Positions 23,877 to 34,013 are shown, counted from the stretch's first letter. The stretch is DNA of 64,000 nucleotides from Mycolicibacter heraklionensis (GCA_001673575.1 LZME01000160.1:1-64000); one strand, 5' to 3'. Made by a program: numbers and translations. Notes: a model not told the origin generated them from the sequence alone.

Positions 23877-24858
23877 GGGAGGGGAGGGGTGCCCGCAGCG
23901 ACTCCACGATCGCCTCGACCGGGGACCGCCACGCCAGCCCCAGATCGGCCAGCGTGGCCGAGTCGTCGGTCGGGGTGGCCGAGGTCAGCAGCCAGGCCGC
24001 CTCGTAGCTCAGCGACTCGGGCAGCGGCAGCAGCTTGCTGGCCAGGTCGCTGACCCTTCCGATGCCCTTGAAGAGGCTGGGGGCCACCGGGATTCGGCGC
24101 ACTGGCCGGCCCAAGCCCTGCTCCACCGCGGCGATCATCTCGTCGAAGCTGACCATGATCCCGCCGCACAGATAGCGGTGCGGACCGCGGCCGGGACGCA
24201 TCAGCGCCTCGTGCACCAGGCCGATGTCGCGGACGTCGACCATCGCCATGCCGCCGCGCACCACCGGCGCCACCCGGTACTTCACGATCGGTGCCCAGCC
24301 TCGCTCGGTGACCCCGGGCGCGGTGTGAAACGCCGGTCCGACGACGCTGGAGGGGTAGGTGACCACGACCGGAGCGCCCTCGTCCTGCAGTCGGCGGGCC
24401 ACCCGCTCGCCGTAGGCCTTGGTACGGGCATACGCACTGCGCCCGGGCACGCTGGGCGAGTCCGGGCCGATGATCCCGTTCGGCGGCGGAAAGAGCGCGC
24501 TGTAGGAACTGACCGACACCACCGGGTCCAGACCGGCGGCCACGGCGCGGGTCAGGATCGCTTCGGTGGCGTAGGCGTTGATGTCCCACATCAACTTTTC
24601 CTGACGGTCGTTGGTGCCGACTACCCCGGCGGCATGCAGCACCGAGTCGCAGCCATCCAACAGCGCAGCCACCACCGCGGTGTCGCGAATGTCGCCGTCG
24701 AGCACCTCCAGCGTGCCCAGTTCGCGCAGTCGGGGAATGACCGGCTCGTCACCGCAGCCCGGGGCGACCAGCAGCCGCACCGAGTGTCCGGCTTCCAGCA
24801 GTGTCTTGACGGTGTGGGCGCCGAGGTAGCCGGTGCCGCCGGTGACTGCGACCCGCAT
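23863..24858 (-). CDS. NAD-dependent epimerase / 3-beta-HSD-like extended SDR
   Basis: The 331-residue protein has the extended-SDR nucleotide loop TGGTGYLG near the N-terminus, HAAGVVG, a serine in SVSSYSALF and a YARTK active-site pair. The fold suits nucleotide-sugar epimerases and 3-beta-hydroxysteroid dehydrogenases. Its ATG overlaps the echA19 stop (TGATG), so it is coupled to a known steroid side-chain enzyme; a steroid or steroid-CoA substrate is therefore more likely than a sugar, though this is inference. The stop lies inside palindromic element B, which may end transcription here. Confidence 0.75.
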   Translation of the reverse strand: MRVAVTGGTGYLGAHTVKTLLEAGHSVRLLVAPGCGDEPVIPRLRELGTLEVLDGDIRDTAVVAALLDGCDSVLHAAGVVGTNDRQEKLMWDINAYATEAILTRAVAAGLDPVVSVSSYSALFPPPNGIIGPDSPSVPGRSAYARTKAYGERVARRLQDEGAPVVVTYPSSVVGPAFHTAPGVTERGWAPIVKYRVAPVVRGGMAMVDVRDIGLVHEALMRPGRGPHRYLCGGIMVSFDEMIAAVEQGLGRPVRRIPVAPSLFKGIGRVSDLASKLLPLPESLSYEAAWLLTSATPTDDSATLADLGLAWRSPVEAIVESLRAPLPSPPNV

Positions 24859-25658
24859 CAGCGGTTCTTGAACTCGGGCTTGCGCTTCTCGGCGAACGCC
24901 CGCGGTCCTTCCTTGGCGTCCTCGCTCAAGAAAACCTTGATGCCGATCTTGGTGTCGATCTTGAAGGCCTCGTTCTCGTGCAGGCCTTCGGTCTCGTGGA
25001 TGGTGCGCAGCATTGCCTGCACCGCCAGCGGGCCGTTGTTGTTGATCTGCTCGGCGATCTCCAGCGCCTTGTCCAGCGCGGAACCGTCCGGCACCACATG
25101 GCCGATCAGACCCATCTCCAGCGCCTCGGCGGCGGTGATGTGGCGACCGGTGAACAGCAGGTCACAGGCCATGGTGTAGGGGATCTGGCGGACCAGCCGC
25201 ACCGCGGAGCCGCCCATCGGGTACAGGCTCCACTTGGCCTCGGAGATGCCGAACTTGGCGCTCTCGCCGGCGATGCGGATGTCGGTGCCCTGCAGGATCT
25301 CGGTACCCCCGGCGATGGCCGGGCCTTCCACCGCTGCGATCAACGGCTTCGTCAGCCGGCGACCCTTGAGCAAGCCGTCGATTCGTGACGGGTCGTAGCT
25401 GCCGTCTTTGAACGAGTCGCCCGGCGCCTTCTTGTTGGCCGCCTTGAGGTCCATGCCCGCGCAGAAATAGCCACCGGCGCCGGTCAGGATGCACGAGCGG
25501 ATGTCGTCGTCGTTGTCGACGCGGTCCCAGGCCTCGACCATGATCGCGAGCATTTCGCCGGAGAGAGCGTTGCGGGACTCCGGCCGGTTCAAGGTGACGA
25601 TCAGGGTGTGTCCGCGCTGCTCAACGAGGGCGTGGGGCTGTTCTGACGACTCGCTCAC
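24858..25658 (-). CDS. echA19: steroid enoyl-CoA hydratase EchA19
   Basis: The 266-residue crotonase uses a GTG start at 25658. The oxyanion-hole segments are [15 protein letters not shown] (from 62) and [14 protein letters not shown]120 (GGTE) and E140 (ISEAKW) are spaced like the two catalytic glutamates of enoyl-CoA hydratase. EchA19 (Rv3516) is known to hydrate steroid side-chain enoyl-CoAs. It diverges from fadD19 over a KstR box, as in M. tuberculosis, and is coupled to the downstream epimerase-like gene. Confidence 0.9.
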   Translation of the reverse strand: MSESSEQPHALVEQRGHTLIVTLNRPESRNALSGEMLAIMVEAWDRVDNDDDIRSCILTGAGGYFCAGMDLKAANKKAPGDSFKDGSYDPSRIDGLLKGRRLTKPLIAAVEGPAIAGGTEILQGTDIRIAGESAKFGISEAKWSLYPMGGSAVRLVRQIPYTMACDLLFTGRHITAAEALEMGLIGHVVPDGSALDKALEIAEQINNNGPLAVQAMLRTIHETEGLHENEAFKIDTKIGIKVFLSEDAKEGPRAFAEKRKPEFKNR

Positions 25659-25702
25659 CGGCGTCCGCCTTTCCGGGTTGGAACCTCGACTTGAAATCGA
25701 AA

Positions 25703-25716
25703 TGTAACACGTTCTA
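25703..25716. promoter_or_regulatory. KstR-type operator (echA19 / fadD19)
   Basis: TGTAACACGTTCTA fits TnnAACnnGTTnnA. It lies between divergent starts at 25658 (-) and 25728 (+). The last two bases begin TAGTTT (25715-25720), a TANNNT -10 element placed for a leaderless fadD19 transcript. Confidence 0.9.
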
Positions 25717-25727
25717 GTTTGTGTGTT

Positions 25728-27380
25728 GTGGCTCTCAACATCGCCGACTTAGCCGAACACGCCATCGACGCCGTCCCGGATCGGGTTGCCCTGATCTGTG
25801 GGTCTGATCAGCTTACCTACGGGCAGCTGGAGGAGAAGGCCAACCGGCTGGCTCACTACCTCATCAGCCAGGGCGTCAAGAAGGACGACAAGGTCGGCCT
25901 GTACTGCCGAAATCGCAACGAGATCGTCGTCGCGATGCTCGGCATCATCAAGGCCGGCGCCATCCTGGTCAACGTCAACTTCCGCTACGTCGAGGGCGAA
26001 CTGCGCTACCTCTTCGACAACTCGGACATGGTTGCGCTGGTGCACGAGCGTCAGTACGCCGACCGGGTCGCCAACGTGCTGCCCGACACCCCGAACGTCA
26101 AGACCATCCTGGTGGTCGAAGACGGCTCCGACCTGGACTACCAGCGCTACGGGGGCGTGGAGTTCGAGGCCGCGCTGGCGCAGAGTTCGCCGGAGCGCGA
26201 TTTCGGACCGCGCAGCGCCGACGACATCTACCTGCTCTACACCGGCGGCACCACCGGTTTCCCCAAGGGCGTGATGTGGCGCCACGAGGACATCTACCGG
26301 GTGCTGTTCGGCGGCACCGACTTCGCCACCGGCGAGCCGATCGCCGACGAGTACGACCTGGCCAAGCAGGCCGTCGCCAACCCGCCGATGGTCCGCCACC
26401 CGATCCCGCCGATGATCCACGGTGCCACCCAGTCGGCGACCTGGATGTCGTTGTTCAGCGGTCAGACCGTGGTCCTGGCGCCGGAATTCGACGCCGATCA
26501 GGTATGGCGCACCATCCACGACCACAAGGTCAACCTGTTGTTCTTCACCGGTGACGCGATGGCGCGCCCGCTGCTGGACGCGCTGTTGGCCCACCAGGAC
26601 GCCGGCAACGAGTACGACTTGTCGTCGCTGTTCCTGCTGGCGTCCACCGCGGCGCTGTTCAGCCCGAGCATCAAGGAACGCCTGCTGGAGTTGCTGCCCA
26701 ACCGGATCATCACCGACTCCATCGGATCCTCGGAGACCGGTTTCGGCGGCACCAGCATTGTCGCCAAGGGCGAAGCGCACACCGGCGGGCCGCGGGTCAC
26801 CATCGACAAGACCACCGTGGTGCTCGACGACGACGGCAATGAGGTTCAGCCCGGCTCGGGCGTGCGGGGCATCATCGCCAAGCGCGGCCATATCCCGGTC
26901 GGCTACTACAAGGACGAGAAGAAGACCGCCGAGACGTTCCGCACCATCAACGGCGTGCGGTACGCGATCCCCGGCGACTTCGCACAGGTTGAGGCCGACG
27001 GCAGCGTGACCATGCTGGGCCGTGGCTCGGTGTCGATCAACTCCGGTGGGGAGAAGATCTATCCCGAGGAGGTCGAGGCCGCCCTCAAGACTCACCCGGA
27101 CGTCTTCGACGCGCTGGTGGTCGGGGTGCCCGACGCCCGCTACGGACAGCATGTGGCGGCGGTGGTGCAGGCGCGCGGAGATGCCCGGCCTTCGCTGGAG
27201 GAGATCAACGCCTGCGCGCGTACCGAGATCGCCGGCTACAAGGTCCCCCGCAGCCTGTGGTTCGTCGACGAGGTCAAGCGTTCCCCGGCTGGCAAGCCCG
27301 ACTATCGCTGGGCCAAGGAGCAGACCGAGGCCCGTCCCGCCGACGAGGTGCACGCCAAGCATGTGGCGGCCGGAAGCTGA
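25728..27380 (+). CDS. fadD19: steroid side-chain acyl-CoA ligase FadD19
   Basis: I use the GTG at 25728 ([14 protein letters not shown]), giving 550 residues, close to the 548 of M. tuberculosis FadD19; a TTG at 25719 is less likely. The P-loop is [11 protein letters not shown] (171-181), followed by [10 protein letters not shown], a [20 protein letters not shown] hinge and [12 protein letters not shown] at the end. FadD19 activates C26-carboxylated cholesterol side chains and is needed for C24-branched sterols in Rhodococcus. The GTG follows the KstR box by 11 nt with no Shine-Dalgarno sequence, so leaderless translation is likely. Confidence 0.92.
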   Translation: MALNIADLAEHAIDAVPDRVALICGSDQLTYGQLEEKANRLAHYLISQGVKKDDKVGLYCRNRNEIVVAMLGIIKAGAILVNVNFRYVEGELRYLFDNSDMVALVHERQYADRVANVLPDTPNVKTILVVEDGSDLDYQRYGGVEFEAALAQSSPERDFGPRSADDIYLLYTGGTTGFPKGVMWRHEDIYRVLFGGTDFATGEPIADEYDLAKQAVANPPMVRHPIPPMIHGATQSATWMSLFSGQTVVLAPEFDADQVWRTIHDHKVNLLFFTGDAMARPLLDALLAHQDAGNEYDLSSLFLLASTAALFSPSIKERLLELLPNRIITDSIGSSETGFGGTSIVAKGEAHTGGPRVTIDKTTVVLDDDGNEVQPGSGVRGIIAKRGHIPVGYYKDEKKTAETFRTINGVRYAIPGDFAQVEADGSVTMLGRGSVSINSGGEKIYPEEVEAALKTHPDVFDALVVGVPDARYGQHVAAVVQARGDARPSLEEINACARTEIAGYKVPRSLWFVDEVKRSPAGKPDYRWAKEQTEARPADEVHAKHVAAGS

Positions 27381-27444
27381 TTTCGCCGAATTTTTTGACG
27401 GTGAGCCGCTCCCGGTGAACCGGTGTCCGGGCTAGTCTCTGTCG

Positions 27445-28860
27445 ATGCAGCGACTTTCGGGCGTCGACGCGGCGTTTTGGTCTGCCGAAACGGCGGGCTG
27501 GCACATGCACATCGGTGGGTTGGCGATCTGCGACACCACCAATGCGCCGAACTACAGCTTTGAGCGGGTTCGCCAGCTTCTGATCGAGCGATTACCGCAA
27601 CTGCCGCAGCTGCGCTGGCGGGTCAGTCCTTCGCCAATGGGACTGGACCGACCGTGGTTCGTCGAAGACGAGCATCTCGACATCGACTTCCACCTGCGGC
27701 GCATCGGCGTTCCCGCTCCCGGCGGGCGGCGCGAGGTCGAGGAGCTCGTGGGCCGGCTGATGTCTTACAAGCTGGACCGCTCCCGCCCGCTGTGGGAGAT
27801 GTGGGTGATCGAAGGGGTCAGCGGCGGCCGGGTCGCGACGCTGACCAAGATGCATCACGCGATCGTCGACGGTGTCTCGGGCGCAGGACTGTTCGAGATC
27901 ATGCTGGACATCACGCCCGAGCCACGGCCGCCACTGCCGGAGACGATCGGGTCCTCGAATGGTTCCACGATGCCCAGCTACGAGCGCCGGGTCGTCGAGG
28001 AATTGGTCAACGTCGCGGTCAAGACGCCGTACCGCATCGGCCGACTGCTGCAGCAGACCGTTCGTCAGCAGATTGCCACCGTGGGACTGGGACTTCCCCG
28101 CAAACCACCGCGCTACTTTGACGCCCCGGTGACCCGGTTCAACGCCAGCGTCTCGCCGCACCGGCGAATCAGCGCCGCCCGGGTCGAGCTGGCCCGGATC
28201 AAGGCGGTCAAGGACGCCTACGGGGTGAAGCTCAATGACGTCGTGCTCGCCATGGTCGCCGGCGCAGTTCGGCAGTATCTGGGCGAGCGCGGGGAGTTGC
28301 CGGACAAGCCACTCGTCGCCCAGATCCCGGTATCGACCCGCACCGAGGAGAGCCAGGGCGAGGTCGGCAACAAGGTCAGTTCGATGACGGTGTCGATGGG
28401 GACCGACATCGAGGGAGCCGCCCAGCGGCTCAAGACGATTCACGCCAGCACCCAGAGTGCCAAGCAGATGGCCAAGGCGTTGTCGGCGCACCAGATCATG
28501 GGACTGACGGACACCACCCCGCCTGGGCTGCTGCAGCTGGCCGCCCGTGCCTACACCGCGACCGGGCTGTCGAATCGGCTGGCCCCGATCAACCTCGTGG
28601 TCTCCAACGTGCCGGGCCCGCCGATTCCGATCTACATGGCCGGGGCGGAACTGGAGTCACTGGTGCCGCTCGGCCCGCCGGTCATGGACGTGGCGCTGAA
28701 CATCACCTGCTTCTCCTACCGCGACCACCTCGACTTCGGTTTCGTGACCACGCCGGAGATTGCCGAGGACATCCACAAGATGGCCGATGCGATCGAGCCG
28801 GCGTTGGCGGAGTTGGAGCGCGATATCGATCGGGGGAAGAACCGCACCGGCCGGCGTTGA
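27445..28860 (+). CDS. wax ester synthase / diacylglycerol acyltransferase (WS/DGAT)
   Basis: The 471-residue protein opens [21 protein letters not shown], the standard WS/DGAT start, and has the catalytic HHAIVDG motif at 137-143. The late segment [19 protein letters not shown] is the PLW-type conserved block near the C-terminus. The enzyme joins acyl-CoA to diacylglycerol or a fatty alcohol for storage lipid. It follows fadD19 by 64 bp without a KstR box; coupling to sterol-derived acyl-CoA storage is possible but unproven. Specific tgs naming is not attempted. Confidence 0.9.
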   Translation: MQRLSGVDAAFWSAETAGWHMHIGGLAICDTTNAPNYSFERVRQLLIERLPQLPQLRWRVSPSPMGLDRPWFVEDEHLDIDFHLRRIGVPAPGGRREVEELVGRLMSYKLDRSRPLWEMWVIEGVSGGRVATLTKMHHAIVDGVSGAGLFEIMLDITPEPRPPLPETIGSSNGSTMPSYERRVVEELVNVAVKTPYRIGRLLQQTVRQQIATVGLGLPRKPPRYFDAPVTRFNASVSPHRRISAARVELARIKAVKDAYGVKLNDVVLAMVAGAVRQYLGERGELPDKPLVAQIPVSTRTEESQGEVGNKVSSMTVSMGTDIEGAAQRLKTIHASTQSAKQMAKALSAHQIMGLTDTTPPGLLQLAARAYTATGLSNRLAPINLVVSNVPGPPIPIYMAGAELESLVPLGPPVMDVALNITCFSYRDHLDFGFVTTPEIAEDIHKMADAIEPALAELERDIDRGKNRTGRR

Positions 28861-28863
28861 GCG

Positions 28864-30417
28864 CTACCGGCCCGGTAGCGCCTGCACCGCGCGGATCATC
28901 GGGGTCAGCAGCTTCTGCCACACCGGAGCCGAGATCCCCAGCGGCGGGTCCAGGTTCAGCACCCGGGCGGTGGAGACCGTCTGCGACTCGGTGTACTTCA
29001 GGATGCCATCGGCGCCGTGGCGACGACCCACCCCGGAGGCCTTCATGCCGCCCATCGGCGCGGCGGTGCTGCCGAAGGCCAGCGCGTAGCCTTCGTCGAC
29101 GTTGACGGTGCCGGACTTGATGCGCGCGGCGATCGCCTCACCTTGGGCCTTGCTCGCGGCCCACACGCTGGCATTCAGCCCGTATTCGGTGTCGTTGGCC
29201 TTCGTGATCGCCTCTTCGACGCTGTCGACGGGGTAGATGGAGACGACCGGGCCGAACGTCTCGTTGCGCCCGCACTCCATCTCGTCGGTGACGTCGGTCA
29301 GCACCGTGGGCTCGTAGAACAGCGGACCGATGTCCGGGCGGGCATTTCCGCCGGCGATAACCTTGGCGCCCTTGGCCTTCGCGTCGTCGACGTGGTTGGA
29401 GACCGTCTTGATCTGGTCTTCGGAGATCAAGCTGCCCATGTCGGCGGTGAAGTCGTAGCTGCTGGCCAGCTTCATGGCGCGCACCTGCTCGGCGAACTTC
29501 GCGGCGAACTCGTCGGCGACGTCGCGCTCGACGTAGATCCGCTCGATCGAGATGCACAACTGCCCGGCGTTGGAGAAGCAGGCGCGGGTGGCGGCCTTGG
29601 CGACTTCGGACAGGTTGGCGCCCTTGGTGATGATCATCGGGTTCTTGCCGCCCAGTTCGGCGGAGAAGCCGATCAGCCGGGAGCCGCACTGCTCGGCCAG
29701 GGTGCGGCCGGTGGCGCTGGAGCCGGTGAACATCAGGTAGTCGCATTGCTGCACGATCGCGGTGCCGACCACCGAACCCGGGCCGGGCACCACCGCGAAC
29801 AAGTCGCGCGGCAGGCCGGCCTGATACAGCAGTTCGGCGTGGGCCAGCGTGCAGTACGGGGTCTGACTGTCCGGCTTGACCACCACTGCGTTGCCGGCCA
29901 GCAGTGCGGGGATGGCGTCGGAGATCGACAGCGTCATCGGGTAGTTCCACGGCGCGATCACGCCCACCACGCCCTTGGGGTGGTGGTTGATCACGGTCTT
30001 GACGATGCCGGGCAGCAGGCCGGGCACTCGCTTGGAGGCCAGCAACTTGGTGGCCTGGCGCGCGTAGTAGCGCGCGTTGAGCATGATGTCGAGGATCTCC
30101 TCCTGGGCCGCCGACCGCGCCTTGCCGGTCTCGGCCTGGCAGACGTCCATCAGGAAGTCCCGCTTGGCGATCACCAGATCGCGGTAGCGCTCGATGATCG
30201 CGCTGCGCTCCTTGACGCCGCGCGCCGCCCAGGTGCGCTGCGCCGCGCGGGCCTTGGCGAATGCCGCCGTCACGTCCTCGGCGTTGCCGACCGGGATGGT
30301 GGTCAGCGGCTTACCGGTGAAGACCTCGTCGATCGTTCGGACCGCGCGGCTCTCCATGTCGGTGATGGCGACACATTGACGCAGCCGGTCGAAGTCTGCG
30401 GCGGATGGGGCGGGCAT
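28864..30417 (-). CDS. gabD2: succinate-semialdehyde dehydrogenase-type ALDH, GabD2-like
   Basis: The 517-residue protein starts at the ATG at 30417 (MPAPSAADFDRLR), matching GabD2 (518 residues) in length and opening. It has APWNYPMTLSISDAIPALLAGN, the motif FTGSSATGRTLAEQ, the general-base glutamate in FSAELGGKNP and the nucleophilic cysteine in FSNAGQLCISIERI. It oxidises succinate semialdehyde to succinate with NAD(P)+, linking 4-aminobutyrate to the TCA cycle. Its stop is 3 bp from the convergent WS/DGAT stop. It is not obviously part of the sterol regulon. Confidence 0.88.
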   Translation of the reverse strand: MPAPSAADFDRLRQCVAITDMESRAVRTIDEVFTGKPLTTIPVGNAEDVTAAFAKARAAQRTWAARGVKERSAIIERYRDLVIAKRDFLMDVCQAETGKARSAAQEEILDIMLNARYYARQATKLLASKRVPGLLPGIVKTVINHHPKGVVGVIAPWNYPMTLSISDAIPALLAGNAVVVKPDSQTPYCTLAHAELLYQAGLPRDLFAVVPGPGSVVGTAIVQQCDYLMFTGSSATGRTLAEQCGSRLIGFSAELGGKNPMIITKGANLSEVAKAATRACFSNAGQLCISIERIYVERDVADEFAAKFAEQVRAMKLASSYDFTADMGSLISEDQIKTVSNHVDDAKAKGAKVIAGGNARPDIGPLFYEPTVLTDVTDEMECGRNETFGPVVSIYPVDSVEEAITKANDTEYGLNASVWAASKAQGEAIAARIKSGTVNVDEGYALAFGSTAAPMGGMKASGVGRRHGADGILKYTESQTVSTARVLNLDPPLGISAPVWQKLLTPMIRAVQALPGR

Positions 30418-30460
30418 GGGTGATCTCCTACTCGCGGGTAACACGTGGTTAGCCGCCAAA

Positions 30461-31255
30461 CTACCCCGCGCAGCGGCCACCCGGTAGCTCGGCGGCATGG
30501 GCACTGAGCCACTGGGTCATCTGGTTGAGCGCCGCAATCCCGGATTCGAAGCTGCCGTCCTTGGGTTCGGCGGCCAGCGCCACCCCGAGGTCGCCGGCCG
30601 GCGCATGCACCACGCCGAACTGGCGCACCAGATAGCCCCCGCCCCGACCAGCGCTGGGGGCTGGCAAGCCTCAACGTCCCCAGTAAGGCGGGGTGGGGTC
30701 CTGGTCGGGGACCGTGTTGCGCATCAGGCTGACAACGGGTGAGGCAACTGCCATACAGGGCAGGTGGGCGGCGAACACGGCCTGTCGGGCCAGCGGCCAC
30801 TGGGTCTGACCGAACGCGCTGAATTCGGGCCGCAGCCGTCGCGATTCCACCGCGGTACCGGCGTCGCCGCCCGCCCGCAGGACGGCCTGCACCTGCTGGG
30901 CTGCCTGGGGTGCGGGCCCCAATTCCGACCACAGCTTCTCGGCGGCGTCATTGTCGGACGCGGTAACGGCACGCGCCGCCAGGTCTTTGGCGTTCGCGAC
31001 GTTGGCGTGGATCGCCGCGATAGCCAGGGGAACCTTGATCGACGACCACGCCACTCCGGTCTGCAAGCTGCCCAGCGTGCCCGCTCCGTTCTGGCCGGCC
31101 GGGGCGTAGGCGATGCCGATGTTGGCGGGGATGGTGTTGGCCAGCTGCGCGAAGCTGGCCTGCAGCGATTCTGCGGACGCGGGGGAGACCAGGGCCAGAG
31201 GTAAGGCCAAAGCGGCGGCCAGGACTGCGACGAGCATGCGGCGGGCAGCAGGCAT
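30461..31255 (-). pseudogene. secreted beta-lactamase-like serine hydrolase, interrupted by an in-frame stop
   Basis: The ORF from the ATG at 31255 gives 194 residues: a signal peptide ending near PASAES, an SxxK motif (S71-S-I-K74), and an SxN motif S100-D-N102, as in penicillin-binding-protein/beta-lactamase-like hydrolases. It ends at a TGA (30671-30673), but the same frame continues for 69 codons to a TAG-type end at 30461, with GGGYLVRQFGVV and AALNQMTQWL typical of this family's C-terminus. A TGG-to-TGA change would explain the break. The third motif (KTG/KGG) is not seen, so part of the region may also be deleted. A shortened, possibly still secreted, product cannot be excluded. Confidence 0.7.
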
Positions 31256-31429
31256 TGATTCAGTATTGCGCGCCGGGGGTTCGAAACCGTGGTGGCCACA
31301 CCGCGCGTCCCGCCGCAACCCGAGTGGGCAATTCGTCATTTGCGGCTCATCGAGGGCGGCCATGGTGGTAGGAGTTGCTGATCACCTGGGGTGACGGGGG
31401 TGGACGGGGCCGAAAAGATGGAGCGAACA

Positions 31430-31930
31430 ATGCATCGGTTGCGCGTGCTGGGCGGTGTCGGCCGGGTCCTTGCCGTGCTCGGTACGGCGCTGTGCGTCGC
31501 GGTCGGATTCGTCGGTCCGGCGGCCGCCGACGGCCCGGTCCGGTTGGGCAGCCGGCTAGGCGATTTCTGTCTGGACGCCCCGAGCGCGAACTATTTCGCC
31601 GCGGTGGTGATCAACCCCTGCGATGGTTCGGACTCCCAGCGCTGGTACCTCAATGGCAGGCAGTTGCAGAACGTGGCCTTCCCCGGCGGATGCCTGATTA
31701 ATCCGGCGGCCAATGCGACCGCAAACCCGGCGGACGAAAGTATGTTCGCGCACCTAGGGCCGTGTGCCGGAATGTGGCCCCAGAACTGGAATATCGACCC
31801 CGACGGCCAGGTCAAAAATGACACCGGCTGGTACTGCCTCACTGTCCTGGGCGGTCCGGCACCAGGGACGTGGGTGTCCTCCCGCTACTGCAACGGCGAT
31901 CCGAGCCAAGGCTGGGATGTCATCTCGTGA
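31430..31930 (+). CDS. secreted ricin-type beta-trefoil-like protein
   Basis: Upstream in-frame starts exist at 31391 (GTG) and 31418; I choose the ATG at 31430, which gives 166 residues and a signal peptide MHRLRVLGGVGRVLAVLGTA, with GAG spaced 6 nt upstream. The mature protein has three aromatic QxW-like repeats (SQRWYL, PQNWNI, SQGWDV) and three cysteine-containing segments, a pattern of ricin-B/beta-trefoil carbohydrate-binding proteins. No catalytic domain is present. It may bind cell-wall or host glycans; this is inference from the fold. Confidence 0.65.
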   Translation: MHRLRVLGGVGRVLAVLGTALCVAVGFVGPAAADGPVRLGSRLGDFCLDAPSANYFAAVVINPCDGSDSQRWYLNGRQLQNVAFPGGCLINPAANATANPADESMFAHLGPCAGMWPQNWNIDPDGQVKNDTGWYCLTVLGGPAPGTWVSSRYCNGDPSQGWDVIS

Positions 31931-31956
31931 AACGAACGGTGTAGCAGTAGCCCCTG

Positions 31957-33474
31957 CTAACGGGAGATCCGGTACACCGGATCGGCGCACTCGGTGGCTT
32001 CGGCGGACAACACCCGCTTGAGCACCTTGAAGGTCTCGGTGCGCGGCAATTCTTCGGCCACCCGCACATACGACGGCCACTGCTTGGGGCCCAGGTCGGG
32101 CTGCTCGGCCAGAAACGCGCGGAAGTCGTCGGCGTCGAAAGACGCGCCGCGGGCCAAAACCAGCGCGGCCATCACCTGATCACCTACCGCGGGGTCCGGG
32201 ATGGGATACACCGCGACCTGGGCGACGGCGTTGTGGCGCAGCAGGATCCGCTCGATCGGTGCGGTACCCAGGTTCTCGCCGTCCACCCGCATCCAGTCGC
32301 CCAGCCGGCCGGCGAAGTAGGCGTAGCCGGCCTCGTCACGGTAGGCCAGGTCGCCGGAGTGGTAGATCCCGCCGGCCATTCGCTCCGCCTCGGCCTCGGG
32401 ATCGCGGTAGTAGCCGCGAAATTGGCCGCGCCCACTGGCATTCACCAACTCGCCGACCACCCCGGGCGGGCACTCTTCGCCGGTCTCGACGTCGATGATG
32501 GTGTTCCCGTCGATCAGCGGCCCCAGCGCGCCGGCCGGGGTGTCCGGGGTGCGCCCGATCGCCACCCCGCCCTCGGTGGAGCCGAAGGCGTCGATCACGG
32601 TGCAGCCGAACCGAGCCGCGAACCGCTCCAGATCGCGGGGTGCGCCCTCATTGCCGTAAAGAAGTCGCAGCGGGTTGTCGGCGTCGTCGGGCCGCTCCGG
32701 GGTGGCCAGCACGTACGACAGCGGTTTGCCCACGTAATTGGCGTAGGTGGCGCCGAAGCGGCGCACGTCGGAAATGAACCCGGAGGCGGAGAACTTGCGG
32801 CGCAATGCGACTGACGCACCGGCGGCCACCGCCACCGACCAGCCCGCCATCACCGCGTTGGAGTGAAACAGTGGCATCGACAGGTAGCAGACGTCGGAGG
32901 TCCCCAGCCCGAATCGTTGCGAGAGCATCACCCCGGGGAACGCCGCCTTCCACTGCGTGCAGCGCACCGCTTTCGGGTCACCACTGGTGCCCGAGGTGAA
33001 GATAAGCATGAACAGCTCGTCCGGGTCGGCCTCCCGGAAGCTCACCGGTGTGTCGTCATACCCGGCCAATTCCGATAGCCACGAGGGTGATTCGACATCG
33101 ATCATGCCGGGAACCGTGACGTCGGCGGTGTTGTCGGCCAGTACCAGCTGGCAGTCCGCGTGAGCCACGTCCCGCTCCAGGGCCGCGCCCCGGCGGGTGG
33201 GGTTCAAGCCCACCGGGACGATGCCGGTCAGGGCCGCCGCCACCAGCATCGTGGAGAAGAACGGCGTATTTCCCAGCAGCACACCGACATGTGGTGGTTT
33301 GTCCGGATCGAGGCGGGCCCGCAGTGCGGCACCGAGCCGGGCGCCCGCAGCGATGTGGTCTCGCCAGCTGACGAAGGTGTCCTCGTAGAAGACACCGCGG
33401 TCGTCCACCTCGGCGACCTGCGCCAGCAGTGCTGTGACGGTGGACTGTTGGTCGATCTGGGCGGGTGCTGACAT
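31957..33474 (-). CDS. fadD17: steroid side-chain acyl-CoA ligase FadD17
   Basis: The 505-residue enzyme is close to FadD17 (Rv3506, 502 residues). It has the P-loop FTSGTSGDPKAV, the FGSTEGG motif, a GDWMRVDGENLG hinge and a C-terminal PRTETFKVLKRVL with the catalytic lysine region. FadD17 is reported to activate sterol intermediates with shortened side chains. It diverges from a SnoaL-like gene with only 29 bp between starts, and no KstR box was seen there. In M. tuberculosis the gene adjoins fadE26/fadE27; here the SnoaL-like gene sits between them. Confidence 0.88.
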   Translation of the reverse strand: MSAPAQIDQQSTVTALLAQVAEVDDRGVFYEDTFVSWRDHIAAGARLGAALRARLDPDKPPHVGVLLGNTPFFSTMLVAAALTGIVPVGLNPTRRGAALERDVAHADCQLVLADNTADVTVPGMIDVESPSWLSELAGYDDTPVSFREADPDELFMLIFTSGTSGDPKAVRCTQWKAAFPGVMLSQRFGLGTSDVCYLSMPLFHSNAVMAGWSVAVAAGASVALRRKFSASGFISDVRRFGATYANYVGKPLSYVLATPERPDDADNPLRLLYGNEGAPRDLERFAARFGCTVIDAFGSTEGGVAIGRTPDTPAGALGPLIDGNTIIDVETGEECPPGVVGELVNASGRGQFRGYYRDPEAEAERMAGGIYHSGDLAYRDEAGYAYFAGRLGDWMRVDGENLGTAPIERILLRHNAVAQVAVYPIPDPAVGDQVMAALVLARGASFDADDFRAFLAEQPDLGPKQWPSYVRVAEELPRTETFKVLKRVLSAEATECADPVYRISR

Positions 33475-33503
33475 GGTGATCAGATTAGTGATGCAATAGA
33501 GCG

Positions 33504-34013
33504 GTGACTGATTCGCAGGCTTTCGACGCCATAGCAGCCCTGAAAAATATTGCTGACATCGACGAGATCAAGCAGGTCAAGTACCGCTACTTGCGGGCAT
33601 TGGACACCAAGCACTGGGACGACTTCGCAGCCACGCTGGCCGAGGACGTCACCGCGGCCTACGGCCAGTCGATGGGCACCAACCACACGTTCGCCGACCG
33701 TGACTCGCTGGTGGAGTTCATGCGGAACTCGCTTCCCGGCAACGTCATCACTGAGCACCGGGTCAACCATCCCGAGATCACTCTCACCGGCCCGGACACC
33801 GCCACCGGCATCTGGTACCTGCAGGACCGGGTGATCGTTCCCGACGTCAACCTGATGCTGATCGGGGCAGGTTTCTATCACGACACCTACCGCCGTACCG
33901 CCGACGGCTGGAAGCTCAGCCACACCGGATATGACCGGACGTATGACGCGACCGTGGCCCTGACGGACCTGCCCGGGTTCAAGGTGACGTTCGGGGATGC
34001 GCTGAACCGCTGA
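33504..34013 (+). CDS. SnoaL-like / NTF2-fold protein
   Basis: The GTG at 33504 gives 169 residues. The N-terminal helix IDEIKQVKYRYLRALDTKHWDD with LAEDVTAAYG is the SnoaL_4 pattern seen in bile-acid 7-alpha-dehydratase-like and related small enzymes. Later histidines (TEHRVNHPEI, GAGFYHDTYRR) could serve catalysis. Placement between fadD17 and fadE27 suggests a dehydratase or isomerase acting on steroid intermediates, which is inference. It is distinct from the SnoaL proteins at 4292 and 11315. Confidence 0.72.
   Translation: MTDSQAFDAIAALKNIADIDEIKQVKYRYLRALDTKHWDDFAATLAEDVTAAYGQSMGTNHTFADRDSLVEFMRNSLPGNVITEHRVNHPEITLTGPDTATGIWYLQDRVIVPDVNLMLIGAGFYHDTYRRTADGWKLSHTGYDRTYDATVALTDLPGFKVTFGDALNR

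Noticed and set aside
23783..24589. Upstream extension of the DUF559-like frame
   Set aside because: It runs through palindromic element B and the epimerase gene in a different frame; the ATG at 23782 begins the recognisable protein.
25749..27362. 537-codon open frame antisense to fadD19
   Set aside because: It is a high-G+C shadow: it mirrors a recognisable CoA ligase and has no family motifs, ribosome-binding site or conserved context.
30436..30456. GTAACACGTGGTTAGC as a KstR box before gabD2
   Set aside because: AAC and GTT are separated by four bases, not two, so it breaks the TnnAACnnGTTnnA spacing.
30671..30673. TGA read as selenocysteine in the serine hydrolase
   Set aside because: The family has tryptophan or other ordinary residues here, and no selenocysteine insertion element was seen.
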